Shown here: positions 26,212-35,899 of the stretch, one piece after another
Layout of the letters: each line of letters starts with the position of its first letter
Position numbering within the stretch: position 1 is the stretch's first letter
Source: an uncultured Clostridium sp.
Lineage (GTDB): Bacteria; Bacillota; Clostridia; TANB77; CAG-508
Reading direction: 5' to 3'
Length of the DNA: 64,000 nt
Assembly (NCBI GenBank): GCA_902492105.1
Contig: CABUKD010000003.1
Location: 1 to 64,000, forward strand
Made by a program: the position numbers and the translations under genes
The notes under the pieces: generated by a model
What the model saw: the letters and a program-made list of their open reading frames with translations, nothing else
Told to the model about the DNA's origin: nothing
Databases searched by the model: none

Positions 26212-27435
26212 TTAAAAATGATATTTTTTATATTTTTTTTCATAATTTAATGCTCTCATAAAAAGATATTTTCTTCTTTTTAATGACATATCTTTACGAT
26301 AAGCAATAGGATGAACAAATTTCTTTTGCTTCATTAATCTTTTTATTTCTTCTTTTAGAGGCTTACTTAAAATATACTGCTTCATTACTTTTTTAGGAAC
26401 AAAGCTAAGTACCATTTTTTCTTTTACAATTTTAAAATTAGGGTCTAATTCATTTGTGTATAAATCCTTTATTAACAATTCTACTAAATTATACCCACAA
26501 GCACTTAAATAATAGCCACTTCTGGACTGTCTAGGGTTAATTTCAAAAACTTTAAACTTTTGATCTCTTACATCATATTTTAAATCAAACTCTGCAAAGC
26601 CTTGGTAACCAATACTTTCTAAGTAGTCTTTTAATTGATAAATAAGATCTTCTGGATAACCATATTGGCTAAAACCATTAACTAATACAGTACAATTTCC
26701 AATTCCTGTTGGAGTATGTTCTTGTAAACCAATTTGTGCAAAGGTAGCAACTCTAGCTTTTTTATCTTTTCCACAATAAAATAGACAATCATGTAAAGCA
26801 CTGTCATCTCCAGGAATAAATTCTTGAATAATTAAATGTCCATGGTAACCTAAATTTTGGATTTTTTGCAAAGTTTTTTCTAAGCTAGTTTCATCTGCTA
26901 TTTTATATACTTTAGCAAGGCCATCAATTTCATGGTAAGTAATACCATCACTTGGCTTAATAATTAAAGGGTAAAGAGAAAAATATTTTTTTACCTCTTC
27001 TACCTTCATAGAACCATCACAGGCATAAATAAAAGTCTTAGGAAAAGTAAGGGAACTATTTGCATAAGTACTATAAAAAGTTTCTTTTACTAAAAGAGTA
27101 TCCATTATCTCCTTAGAAGGATAGTTAAACAAATAATATTGGGCCAAAGTATCAGCATATTCCGCAATTAGTCTAACATAAGTATCATTGGTACCTATTA
27201 ATAATATTTTTTGAGCAGATGGATGATCCTTGGCATACGAAATTAAAGTATCTAAAAAAATTTTAGGTTCTATTAAATTAGAAACAATAGTAACATTGGT
27301 AATTTTACTAAGAGAAGTAAAAGGCATTGCTACTCTTCCTATTAAATCCACTTTTGTTTGATAAAGTTCATAATAACATCTTGCCATGTAATAAGCATTA
27401 ATATCGGTTCCTATAATTAATACATTAGGTTGCAA
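26212..27435 (-). CDS. ATP-grasp carboxylate-amine ligase
   Basis: 407 residues. N-terminal Rossmann-like pre-ATP-grasp domain (VLIIGTDINAYYMARCYYEL), then ATP-grasp with PLIIKPSDGI, IIQEFIPGDDSALHD and the metal/ATP block FEINPRQSRSGYY. D-aspartate ligases and related cell-wall amino acid ligases have this size and order, and the downstream MurE-like gene fits that idea, but the substrate cannot be read from sequence. TTG 27435 is the start, with AAGGAGATG seven bases upstream. Confidence 0.75.
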   Translation of the reverse strand: MQPNVLIIGTDINAYYMARCYYELYQTKVDLIGRVAMPFTSLSKITNVTIVSNLIEPKIFLDTLISYAKDHPSAQKILLIGTNDTYVRLIAEYADTLAQYYLFNYPSKEIMDTLLVKETFYSTYANSSLTFPKTFIYACDGSMKVEEVKKYFSLYPLIIKPSDGITYHEIDGLAKVYKIADETSLEKTLQKIQNLGYHGHLIIQEFIPGDDSALHDCLFYCGKDKKARVATFAQIGLQEHTPTGIGNCTVLVNGFSQYGYPEDLIYQLKDYLESIGYQGFAEFDLKYDVRDQKFKVFEINPRQSRSGYYLSACGYNLVELLIKDLYTNELDPNFKIVKEKMVLSFVPKKVMKQYILSKPLKEEIKRLMKQKKFVHPIAYRKDMSLKRRKYLFMRALNYEKKYKKYHF

Positions 27436-27480
27436 CAGCTTTCATCTCCTTTTTTATTTCTACACGTATTTTAAACCAAA

Positions 27481-27690
27481 ATCTCCTAAAAAGCAAGTAA
27501 AAATAAGGAATAAAAAGATAGAAACGAAAAAAGAAAAGCTAGACAGAAGAAAAAAAGAAAAGTAGTACAGAGGAATAGAAAAAGAAACATAAAGAAAAAA
27601 TAAAAAGAGCGAAAACAAAAATAGCAAAAGTTAAGATGAAAAAGTAGCAAAAATACGGAAGTAACATAAGATAATAAGAGGTGTAAAATT
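27481..27690 (+). other. Purine-rich intergenic tract
   Basis: About 200 bp almost entirely A and G on the plus strand with very few T or C. No ORF, no promoter seen. AAGAGGTG near 27680 is the ribosome binding site of the next gene. Confidence 0.6.
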
Positions 27691-28242
27691 ATGTTACTTA
27701 CTTATGTATTATTAGCCTTTTCCACAAGTATAGATTCTATTGGAATTGGTGCTACATATGGGTTAAGAAATATTCAAATTACGAAGAAAGCCAAATTTAT
27801 TTTATTTACAATTTCCTTTACCATTAGCATGTTAGCTGTTTTTATAGGTCATGGAATTGAAAAATTTTTACCAAATCACTTAAGTAATATGATAGGAAGT
27901 GGGATTTTATGCTTCATGGGGTTGGGAATGCTTTTTCAAGCTATTAAAGATCCGGAAACTTATGATGTAGACTCTTCCAAACAAATAGATAGTAAAGAAG
28001 CCATTTCTTTAGGAATTGCTTTATCTTTGGATGCTTTTAGTGTTGGGATAGGAACAGGAATGTTTGAAAGTACCTTTTTACTTTTTCCCTTGTTAGTTTC
28101 CTTTTTCCAAATAGGATTCTTATCATTAGGAAGAAAAATAGCCTTAAAAATTCAAAAATTTAAGAATATACCACATTCCTTTTGGAATTACATTGCCGCT
28201 AGTTTATTAATTATCATAGGAATTGCTCGCTTTTTCTTGTAA
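27691..28242 (+). CDS. ytaF: YtaF/MntP-family membrane protein
   Basis: 183 residues, six predicted TM helices in two repeats. The repeats share FSTSIDSIGIGATYGL (first) and LSLDAFSVGIGTGM (second); the intramembrane Asp residues mark the MntP/YtaF efflux-like family. YtaF is annotated as a sporulation membrane protein in Bacillus; MntP exports manganese. Length and the paired D motifs favour YtaF. Monocistronic, AAGAGGTG upstream. Confidence 0.75.
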   Translation: MLLTYVLLAFSTSIDSIGIGATYGLRNIQITKKAKFILFTISFTISMLAVFIGHGIEKFLPNHLSNMIGSGILCFMGLGMLFQAIKDPETYDVDSSKQIDSKEAISLGIALSLDAFSVGIGTGMFESTFLLFPLLVSFFQIGFLSLGRKIALKIQKFKNIPHSFWNYIAASLLIIIGIARFFL

Positions 28243-28404
28243 GCTTAAACATTTCATTAGGATAAGAATAAACTTTTTAAAAATCAAATATTTTAAGCTT
28301 AATAACCTACTTTACGAATAGAGTATGATTTTTCATTAATCTTAAAGTTCTAAAACATAGACAAGCCACATATATATAAAACAAAAACAAAGGAGGATAT
28401 GAAA

Positions 28405-31173
28405 ATGTGGCATATGTTATCTACAAAAGAAGTAGAAAAAAAGTTAGGAACGAATATGAAATTAGGCTTAAGTGAAAAGCAAGTGGAAGAAAAAAGGAAA
28501 AAGTATGGCTTAAATCAGCTAAAAGAACAAAAAAAACAATCTATTTTAATTCGTTTTCTAAAACAGTTTAATGATTTTATGATTATTATTTTATTAATTG
28601 CTTCTGTTGTTTCTGCCATAGTTTCTAAAATGGAAGGCAGTAATGACTATTTCGACTCCATTATTATCATTGCCATTGTAGTATTTAATGCCATTATGGG
28701 TCTAGTGCAAGAAGCAAAGGCAGAAAAATCTCTAGAAGCACTTAAAAAAATGTCCGCTCCTACTTGTAAAGTAAAAAGACAGGGTAATATTGTAACCATT
28801 AAGGGGGAAGAAGTACTTCCCGGAGATATTGTGCTATTAGAAGCTGGAAATTATGTACCAGCAGATTGTAGATTAATTTCTTCTTCTAACTTAAAAATTG
28901 AAGAGTCTAGTTTAACAGGAGAAACTGTTCCTGTTTTAAAAGAGGCGGAATCTCTTCTAAATGAAAAAACTGCATTAGGAGATATGGTAAATTTAGCTTT
29001 TGCTACTACAATTGTGGTAAATGGACATGGAGAAGCAATTGTAACAGAAATTGGAATGGATACAAAAGTTGGAAAAATAGCTAATATGATTCTAACCAAT
29101 GAGTCACCAGAAACACCAATTCAGAAAAAATTAGGACAAGTAGGAAAAAGTTTAGGAATTGCTTGTTTAATAATTTGTTTCCTTATTTTTGTAATAGGTA
29201 TTTTCAAAAAAATTGAACCAATTGAAATGTTTATGACATCAGTAGGGCTTGCAGTAGCAGCTATTCCAGAAGGACTTCCTGCAATTGTAACTATTATGCT
29301 TTCTATTGGTGTTACGAAAATGGCAAAAAAGAATAGTATTATACGTAAACTTCCAGCAGTAGAAACTTTAGGAAGCAGTAGTGTTATTTGTTCTGATAAA
29401 ACAGGAACTTTAACACAAAATAAAATGCAGGTAACCAAAATAGTTAGTTTGGACGGAGAAACAGCTTTAAATAAAAGAACAAACTTAAATGAAGAATTTG
29501 AGGAAAAAAATAGTAATTATTTAAAATCTAGTAGTACACAAACAAAAAATTGGCAAAATAGAAATTCAACAATGCAAAATTTTAACAAATGGATTTTAAG
29601 TCTAGGGGCAATGTGTACAGATGTAGAAATTAGCAATCACGCGGGAAAAATAGAAGTAACAGGAGAACCAACAGAAACTGCTATTGTAAATAAAGCTTTG
29701 GAAGAAGGGCAAAACAAAGAACAGTTATATCAAGCAATGCCAAGAATAGGAGATATTCCTTTTGATTCCAACAGAAAAATGATGACAACCATTCACAAGC
29801 TTCCAAACGGATATCGTATTATTTGTAAAGGAGCACCGGATGTATTACTAAAAAAATGTACTAAAGCTTATACCAATGGTACTGTTACTAAATTAAATGG
29901 AAATTTAATAGCACAAATAGAAAAGCAAAATACTCAAATGGCAAACCAAGCTTTAAGAGTTTTAGCAATAGCTTATTTAGATATAGAACAATTACCTGTA
30001 AATTTAGATAGTAAAATAGAACAAAACCTAATTTATGTAGGGTTAATTGGTATGATGGACCCACCAAGAGAAGGGGTAAAAGAAGCAGTAGCAACTTGTA
30101 GAAGAGCAGGAATTAAAACAGTTATGATTACAGGAGACCATGTTGCAACTGCAAAAGCAATCGCGAAAGACTTAGGCATCTTAAAACCGCAGGATTTAGC
30201 AATTACTGGAGAAGAACTAGACAAAATACCAGAAGCTATTCTAAAAAGAGATATTATGAAATATTCTGTATTTGCTAGAGTCACACCAGAACATAAGGTA
30301 AAAATCGTAAATGCTTTTCAATCTACTGGAGCAGTAGTAGCCATGACAGGAGATGGTGTAAATGATGCTCCTGCCCTTAAAAATGCAGATATCGGAATTG
30401 CTATGGGAAAAAACGGTACAGATGTAGCAAAAAATGCAGCAGACATGGTATTAACAGATGATAATTTTGTAACTATAGTAGAAGCGGTAAAACAAGGAAG
30501 AAATATTTTTGATAATATTAAAAAAGCGGTTCACTTCTTAATAGCAACCAATGTAGGAGAAATTGTAACTATCTTTTTAGGATTACTTTTAGGACTAAAG
30601 TCACCATTACTTGCGATTCAATTATTGTGGATTAACTTAGTAACAGACTCGCTTCCAGCAATTGCGTTAGGCTTAGAAAGACCGGATAAAGACATTATGA
30701 ACCGTAAACCAATTGATAGCAAAAAAGGAATTTTTGCAGATGGACTATGGTGGAAAATCTTTGCAGAAGGAACTATGCTAGGAGTATTAACTTTAGTTGC
30801 CTTTAGTATCGGAAATTCTCTTTATGGAGTAGAAGTAGGAAGAACTATGGCATTTTTAAGCTTAGGACTTTTAGAATTAGTTCATAGTTTTAATATTAAA
30901 AGTGATGAATCCATTTTTAGAGTAGGATTCTTAGAAAATAAATACTTATTTGGAGCCTTTTTATTAGGTACATTACTACAAATAGGAGTAGTAGTAATTC
31001 CACCAATTGCAGATTTATTTAAATTAGTACCATTAAATGGTATGCAATGGATGATGACGATAGGAATCTCTATTTTACCATTATTCATTATGGAAATACA
31101 AAAAAAGGCAAATGAAATGAAATTTGGAAAAGTAATTTATGCAAAGAAAGATAGACAAAATTCTACAATATGA
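28405..31173 (+). CDS. Calcium-type P-type ATPase (PMA1/SERCA-like)
   Basis: 922 residues. Cation-pumping P-IIA ATPase. N-terminal cation_ATPase_N (LGLSEKQVEEKRKKYGLNQL), actuator SLTGETVPV, M4 AAIPEGLPAIVTIML (the PEGL ion-binding motif of calcium pumps), phosphorylation motif SDKTGTLTQNKM near 330, nucleotide domain with KGAPDVLLKKC, hinge MTGDGVNDAPALK, and M5-M10 with NLVTDSLPAIALG. ATG 28405 is favoured; AGGAGG at 28391 is only 2 bp from the alternative ATG 28399. Followed by an aminopeptidase gene after 27 bp. Confidence 0.93.
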   Translation: MWHMLSTKEVEKKLGTNMKLGLSEKQVEEKRKKYGLNQLKEQKKQSILIRFLKQFNDFMIIILLIASVVSAIVSKMEGSNDYFDSIIIIAIVVFNAIMGLVQEAKAEKSLEALKKMSAPTCKVKRQGNIVTIKGEEVLPGDIVLLEAGNYVPADCRLISSSNLKIEESSLTGETVPVLKEAESLLNEKTALGDMVNLAFATTIVVNGHGEAIVTEIGMDTKVGKIANMILTNESPETPIQKKLGQVGKSLGIACLIICFLIFVIGIFKKIEPIEMFMTSVGLAVAAIPEGLPAIVTIMLSIGVTKMAKKNSIIRKLPAVETLGSSSVICSDKTGTLTQNKMQVTKIVSLDGETALNKRTNLNEEFEEKNSNYLKSSSTQTKNWQNRNSTMQNFNKWILSLGAMCTDVEISNHAGKIEVTGEPTETAIVNKALEEGQNKEQLYQAMPRIGDIPFDSNRKMMTTIHKLPNGYRIICKGAPDVLLKKCTKAYTNGTVTKLNGNLIAQIEKQNTQMANQALRVLAIAYLDIEQLPVNLDSKIEQNLIYVGLIGMMDPPREGVKEAVATCRRAGIKTVMITGDHVATAKAIAKDLGILKPQDLAITGEELDKIPEAILKRDIMKYSVFARVTPEHKVKIVNAFQSTGAVVAMTGDGVNDAPALKNADIGIAMGKNGTDVAKNAADMVLTDDNFVTIVEAVKQGRNIFDNIKKAVHFLIATNVGEIVTIFLGLLLGLKSPLLAIQLLWINLVTDSLPAIALGLERPDKDIMNRKPIDSKKGIFADGLWWKIFAEGTMLGVLTLVAFSIGNSLYGVEVGRTMAFLSLGLLELVHSFNIKSDESIFRVGFLENKYLFGAFLLGTLLQIGVVVIPPIADLFKLVPLNGMQWMMTIGISILPLFIMEIQKKANEMKFGKVIYAKKDRQNSTI

Positions 31174-31200
31174 TATAATGGGAAAAAAAGGAGAAAGATT

Positions 31201-32319
31201 ATGAAAGATAAAAGAATTCAAAAATTAGCTAATAATTTATTAAATTATTCAATTTATTTAAAAGCAAAAGAGCATATTTTAATCGAAATAATAGGAGAAG
31301 AAGCTATTCCTTTAGGAAAGGAACTAATTAAGCAAGCAGAAAAAATGGGAGCATATCCATATTTTAATATTATAAATCATGAAATATTAAGAGAATTACT
31401 AAAAAATTGTTCAGAAGAACAAATAAAAACATATGCAAAACATGATTCGCAAAGAATGAAAGATATGGATGCCTATATTGGAATAAGGGCAAGCACAAAT
31501 ACAGCAGAATTAAATGGAATAACAAAAGAAAAAATGGAATTATATAACAAATATTATACTTTACCTGTACATTTTGAAGAAAGAGTAAAAAATACAAAAT
31601 GGTGTATTTTAAGATATCCTAATGCATCTATGGCACAAATGAGTAACATGAATACAGAAGAATTTGAAGATTTCTATTTTAAAGTATGTACTTTAGACTA
31701 TAATAAAATGTCAAAAGCAATGGATAAGCTAGTAGATTTAATGAATAGAACGAAAAATGTGCATATAAAAGGTGAAGGAACAGATTTAACATTTAGTATA
31801 GAAGGTATACGTGCAGAAAAGTATATGGGAACTTTTAATATCCCAGATGGTGAAGTTGCTACTTCTCCAGTAAAAACGAGTGTAAATGGATATATTACTT
31901 ATAATACAGAAACAAGATATAATGGTATATTATTTCATAATATTAAATTTGAGTTCGAAAATGGAAAAATAGTAAAGGCAACAGCAAACAAAACAAAAGA
32001 ATTAAATGAAATTTTGGACACAGACGAGGGAAGTAGATATATTGGAGAATTTGCTCTAGGTTTAAATCCTTATATAGAAAAGCCAATAGGAGATACTTTA
32101 TTTGACGAAAAAGTAAGAGGAAGTTTTCATTTTACGCCTGGAGATAGCTTAGAAGAAAGTGATAATGGGAATCGTTCTAGTATTCATTGGGATATCGTTA
32201 ATATTCAAACACCAGATTATGGGGGAGGAGAGATTTATTTTGATGAAAGACTAGTTAGAAAAGATGGAAGATTTGTTTTAAAAGAATTAGAAGCCTTAAA
32301 TCCTGAAAATCTAAAATAA
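31201..32319 (+). CDS. M29-family aminopeptidase (AmpS-like)
   Basis: 372 residues, matches the thermophilic metallo-aminopeptidase family M29. Conserved blocks: MGTFNIPDGEVATSPVK with the metal-binding Glu, LFHNIKFEFENGKIVKATA, LDTDEGSRYIGEFALGLNP and SSIHWDIV near the C-terminus with the His/Asp ligands. Cytosolic. AAGGAG upstream. Likely co-transcribed with the calcium-pump gene; terminator right after. Confidence 0.9.
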   Translation: MKDKRIQKLANNLLNYSIYLKAKEHILIEIIGEEAIPLGKELIKQAEKMGAYPYFNIINHEILRELLKNCSEEQIKTYAKHDSQRMKDMDAYIGIRASTNTAELNGITKEKMELYNKYYTLPVHFEERVKNTKWCILRYPNASMAQMSNMNTEEFEDFYFKVCTLDYNKMSKAMDKLVDLMNRTKNVHIKGEGTDLTFSIEGIRAEKYMGTFNIPDGEVATSPVKTSVNGYITYNTETRYNGILFHNIKFEFENGKIVKATANKTKELNEILDTDEGSRYIGEFALGLNPYIEKPIGDTLFDEKVRGSFHFTPGDSLEESDNGNRSSIHWDIVNIQTPDYGGGEIYFDERLVRKDGRFVLKELEALNPENLK

Positions 32320-32325
32320 ATAGCT

Positions 32326-32362
32326 AGTACCATAGATTATTATCTATGGTACTATTTTATTT
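32326..32362. terminator. Terminator between convergent genes
   Basis: 12-bp perfect stem AGTACCATAGAT (32326-32337) with 32342-32353, loop TATT, then ATTTTATTT. Confidence 0.8.
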
Positions 32363-33085
32363 ATCGCAAAAAAAATGTGCATAATTTTTATTTTGCAGAA
32401 TCCAAGCATTATCATGTTGGATTTTTAATAACTCTTCAGCAGATATTTTTAAATCATCTATAAAATTGTCAAAATTTTTTATAGGCGCAATAGATATAAT
32501 TCCTTTCTTTACAATTGGAATAGAATTAGGAGTAAGACCTAGAATATAAAAGTTTGTTATTTCAAAGTCATTAGACCAAGGAATATGGAAAGAAATTTGA
32601 AGCTTTTCTAATTGAGTACTTTGTGAATTAGAGTTTATCAAATTTATATAACCGATAATTTTATCACATTCTAAGGTACCATCGTAAATATAAGAAGCAT
32701 TGTCAGCATATTTATTTATATCTTTGACCCCGTTGAAATATTTTACATAAGTTTTATTATTTTCCTCGCTAATTTCTATAATTGACGTAATTAAACGATT
32801 TTCTGTATAATAATACATATATAGAAGATTCGTAGAGAAAGGATTATTAAAATTAATAGATCTATTAAATGTAGCTATAGGAAATAACTGAGATAAAGAA
32901 ATGTCCAAAGCATTACATATTTCTAAAGTAGTTATAATATCTGGAACAATATCTCCTTTTTCGTACTTAGAAACGGTAGCTTTTGACTTGTTTATCATTT
33001 TTCCAAGTCCTTCTAATGTGATATTCCTAGACTTTCTATAAAGTTGAAGATTTTTACAAAACACATTAATATTTAAATCATACAT
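32357..33085 (-). CDS. XRE-family regulator with uncharacterised C-terminal domain
   Basis: 242 residues. HTH at about 9-66: LQLYRKSRNITLEGLGKMIN, KATVSKYEKGDIVPDIITTL. The remaining 170 residues are rich in Tyr/Asn/Ile and do not match an effector domain I recognise. It is divergent from the oxidoreductase gene, and each has a consensus promoter in the shared 241-bp gap. Local control of that gene is a reasonable guess. Confidence 0.8.
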   Translation of the reverse strand: MYDLNINVFCKNLQLYRKSRNITLEGLGKMINKSKATVSKYEKGDIVPDIITTLEICNALDISLSQLFPIATFNRSINFNNPFSTNLLYMYYYTENRLITSIIEISEENNKTYVKYFNGVKDINKYADNASYIYDGTLECDKIIGYINLINSNSQSTQLEKLQISFHIPWSNDFEITNFYILGLTPNSIPIVKKGIISIAPIKNFDNFIDDLKISAEELLKIQHDNAWILQNKNYAHFFCDK

Positions 33086-33133
33086 AAATTATGATTCCTT
33101 TCAAGAGTTTCTTTTTAATATACTTTTTTATAA

Positions 33134-33162
33134 ATTATAAAAGGAAAAATCATTTTTGTAAA
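33134..33162 (-). promoter_or_regulatory. Promoter of the XRE regulator
   Basis: Minus strand TTTACA (33162-33157), 17-bp spacer, TATAAT (33139-33134). Confidence 0.75.
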
Positions 33163-33246
33163 TAATTTGTAACAAAAAACAAAGAAAAGTTTATCCTAAA
33201 GAAACTTTAACAATAAAAAATAACTTCAAAGGAAATAGGAATAAAG

Positions 33247-33275
33247 TTGTAAAAATATATAGTAGATTATATACT
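33247..33275 (+). promoter_or_regulatory. Promoter of the oxidoreductase gene
   Basis: TTGTAA 33247-33252, 17-bp spacer, TATACT 33270-33275. Confidence 0.7.
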
Positions 33276-33326
33276 AAATTCAAAATAAAAAAATTTTTGG
33301 TATTAGAAAGGAAGTATTAAGATATA

Positions 33327-34745
33327 ATGAGTGAATTTAGTAACTATAGTATTATGTTAATAGGTTTAGGACCTCATGCTAAAAGAATTTACATGAATTT
33401 GTTTAAAAAGTATAAGATTATTCCAAAAATTATTGTTGATTTAAAAAGTAAGCAGAAAGAATTAGAAGATTATATAGAGGAAAATGATTTAAGAGACATT
33501 CATTTTTATTTTATTGAAGATGAAAAAAGAGATGATTTAGAATTAAATTCAAAAATAGAAAATGATTTAAAAAATCTAATAAAAAGTAAAAATATTAAGT
33601 ATGCTATAATTTCAACAGAACCAAAAGCACATTTTGCCTATGCAAAGTTTTTATTGGAAAATAATATTAATATTTTAATGGATAAACCTATCACAGCACC
33701 AATAAATGTAATTAGTAATCAAAGGCAAGCACTTAAGATTAAAACCGAATATGAAATTTTAAGTAATATGTATAAGCTGAAAAAAGATAAGATTGCTTTC
33801 AAAATACAATGTCAGAGAAGATTTCATGAAGGATATATATATGTGAAAAAAACTTTAGAAAACATTATAAGAGAATATAATATTCCAATTACATATATTG
33901 ATATATATCATAATGATGGCATGTGGAATATGCCTTCCGAATTTATAGAAAGAGAAAATCATCCATATAAATATGGCTATGGCAAATTATTTCATAGTGG
34001 ATACCATTTTATAGACTTATTAGCTTGGTTATTAGAAGTGAATAAACAGACAAAAGGCAAACAAATTAATAATGCAGAAATGTTTGTATCCACATATAAA
34101 CCAGTAGAATTTTTTAATGTGTTTAACAATTATGATTATAAAAAAATATTGAGAACTAATAAGTTTGAAAAAATTTTATTAGAGCATGAGGAAAAATTTA
34201 ATAATTTTGGGGAGATTGATTTTCATTCTATAATTAATTTCAAGCAGGATGAACACTTAATTACTAATTGTTCTATTAATTTAATGCAATCAGGCTTTAG
34301 TAGAAGAGCGTGGACTGAGCTACCAAAAGATACATATAAAGCAAATGGACGAGTTAGACATGAAAGGCTTAATATACAAGTAGGTCCACTTATGAATATA
34401 CAAGTGCATAGCTATCAGGCTTATGAAATTGCAGACAGAGATAAAATGTGTAATAATAATGTAGGAAGTGTAGAACATTTTGACATTTACGTTTTTAGAA
34501 ATAGTCAGTTAATAGGTGGTAAACCATTTGATATGTTAGACATAGCCACTTTATCGGAAAAAGATAAAAAATATTTTAATGGATATAATGAAAAAGCTAG
34601 AGAAAATTGCTTCATTAATTTTTTACTAAATATTGATGATAGTTCAGATTTATTAAAACATAGAACTAGCATTGAATTAACAGAAAAAGCCTATGAAATT
34701 ATGAGCAAGAAAGAAAAAGTTATAAATTTCAATATAAAATTATAA
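33327..34745 (+). CDS. Gfo/Idh/MocA-like NAD(P)-dependent oxidoreductase
   Basis: 472 residues. N-terminal Rossmann fold IMLIGLGPHAKRIYM, with IKYAIISTEPKAHFAYAKFL, then NINILMDKPITAP, which has the conserved D-K-P of the family. The C-terminal half is longer than usual (about 350) and contains GKLFHSGYHFIDLLAWLLEV, equivalent to the G-G-x-x-x-D-x-G-x-H-x-x-D catalytic helix. Substrate unknown. Followed after 26 bp by a Nudix gene, probably one transcript. Confidence 0.75.
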   Translation: MSEFSNYSIMLIGLGPHAKRIYMNLFKKYKIIPKIIVDLKSKQKELEDYIEENDLRDIHFYFIEDEKRDDLELNSKIENDLKNLIKSKNIKYAIISTEPKAHFAYAKFLLENNINILMDKPITAPINVISNQRQALKIKTEYEILSNMYKLKKDKIAFKIQCQRRFHEGYIYVKKTLENIIREYNIPITYIDIYHNDGMWNMPSEFIERENHPYKYGYGKLFHSGYHFIDLLAWLLEVNKQTKGKQINNAEMFVSTYKPVEFFNVFNNYDYKKILRTNKFEKILLEHEEKFNNFGEIDFHSIINFKQDEHLITNCSINLMQSGFSRRAWTELPKDTYKANGRVRHERLNIQVGPLMNIQVHSYQAYEIADRDKMCNNNVGSVEHFDIYVFRNSQLIGGKPFDMLDIATLSEKDKKYFNGYNEKARENCFINFLLNIDDSSDLLKHRTSIELTEKAYEIMSKKEKVINFNIKL

Positions 34746-34771
34746 TTATTTAATATACCAGGAGGAAGGTT

Positions 34772-35308
34772 ATGAAAATTATAGTAGAAATTACTGATGA
34801 AACATTTGAAAAAAAATCAATATCGTTCCATAATCCAACTATAAGAAATGGAGCTAGAGGAATAGTAGAAAGGGAAGATGGACTTATCGCCATATTAAAC
34901 AAAACTAATAAAAATGAATATAAGCTTCCAGGAGGAGGAATAGAGCATAATGAAACACCAGAAGAAGCATTTAAAAGAGAAGTATTAGAAGAAACTGGCT
35001 GTGAAATAGCAAATATTACTTTATTAGGAATTACTAAAGAACTTAAATCTCTAGATAATTTTCAGCAAATTTCCTATGTGTTTTATGCTAAAGTAAAAAA
35101 AATAAATTATAATTTAAACTTAACACAAAAAGAAAAAGAAGAAGGAGCGAAACTAATATGGTTATCTAAAGAAGAAGCTTTTACTAAAATAAGTGAGTGT
35201 GAGAAAACATTAAAAGAATCTAAATATGAAAACCTTTACCACTCAAAGTTTATTAATTATAGAGATAAAGAAATTATGAAGTATTATATATCTAATTTTT
35301 CCATTTAA
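34772..35308 (+). CDS. Nudix hydrolase
   Basis: 178 residues. Nudix box G-x5-E-x7-R-E-x2-E-E-x-G present as GGGIEHNETPEEAFKREVLE followed by ETGC. Leading strand GAVERE-like ARGIVEREDGLIAILN and LPGG precede it. Substrate not predictable; nucleotide or nucleotide-sugar clean-up is typical. CAGGAGGAAGG ribosome binding site. Pairs with the upstream oxidoreductase. Confidence 0.85.
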   Translation: MKIIVEITDETFEKKSISFHNPTIRNGARGIVEREDGLIAILNKTNKNEYKLPGGGIEHNETPEEAFKREVLEETGCEIANITLLGITKELKSLDNFQQISYVFYAKVKKINYNLNLTQKEKEEGAKLIWLSKEEAFTKISECEKTLKESKYENLYHSKFINYRDKEIMKYYISNFSI

Positions 35309-35347
35309 TTTTTCCGTTAGGTTCATGTATAAATAATACTAATCTTC

Positions 35348-35376
35348 TTGCAAATTATGTAAATTTAAGTTATAAT
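35348..35376 (+). promoter_or_regulatory. Promoter of the deoxyribosyltransferase-like gene
   Basis: TTGCAA 35348-35353, 17-bp spacer, TATAAT 35371-35376. A TTCTTCT-ACA-AGAAGAA hairpin (about 35386-35402) sits in the leader. Confidence 0.75.
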
Positions 35377-35426
35377 AACATATAGTTCTTCTACAAGAAG
35401 AATAATTTATAAAAGGAGTGAACCTT

Positions 35427-35837
35427 ATGAAAGGCATAGTTTACATTACTGGTGCGGTAGAAAACAGAGACCGGGATGAATACTTTGAAGCATTAGGCAG
35501 AAAAGTAGAACAGGGTGGTTATACACCTTTTATTTCCCATAAATCAACGGATCGTGGAAAAATAGAAGAAAAGGAATATGAGCATAATATGGAAATGCTC
35601 AAAAAAGCCTCTTTAGTTATTGCCTATTTGGGTGCTCCTTCCTTTGATGTAGGAATGGAGCTCCAAGTAGCCAATGACCATCAGGTTCCCATTGTTGGTT
35701 TTTATCCTACTGGTGTTGAGCCCAAGAGAATGATTCTCAAGCTTCCTATGCTTAAGCAGACCTTCGAATATAGGAATGAGTTTACAGCTTTACAATGGGT
35801 AAATTGTTTTATGTTAGACTATGCTAGCTCCAAGTAA
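35427..35837 (+). CDS. Nucleoside 2-deoxyribosyltransferase-like protein
   Basis: 136 residues. IVYITGAVENRDRDEYFEAL at the N-terminus and ASLVIAYLGAPSFDVGMELQ in the middle (the Asp and Glu of the family's active site) fit this fold. Base use differs from its neighbours: higher GC, many C/G-ending codons, and a normally read CGG (35472-35474). This suggests recent acquisition. ATG 35427 is used: AAAGGAG at 35413 fits it, not the GTG at 35418. Two hairpins follow the stop. Confidence 0.7.
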   Translation: MKGIVYITGAVENRDRDEYFEALGRKVEQGGYTPFISHKSTDRGKIEEKEYEHNMEMLKKASLVIAYLGAPSFDVGMELQVANDHQVPIVGFYPTGVEPKRMILKLPMLKQTFEYRNEFTALQWVNCFMLDYASSK

Positions 35838-35865
35838 TAAGAATCCTTAATAAGGATTCTTATCC

Positions 35866-35899
35866 AAAAGCCCTTATGCTTTTTAGCAGGGGCTTTTTA
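35866..35899 (+). terminator. Intrinsic terminator
   Basis: AAAAGCCC (35866-35873) pairs with GGGCTTTT, followed by T's; preceded by another hairpin AAGAATCCTT / AAGGATTCTT (35839-35862). Confidence 0.8.

Noticed and set aside
35472..35474. In-frame CGG as a further +1 shift site
   Set aside because: Skipping the C would destroy a conserved reading frame after a few codons, so here CGG must be read as a normal codon. Kept as counter-evidence to the recoding hypothesis.
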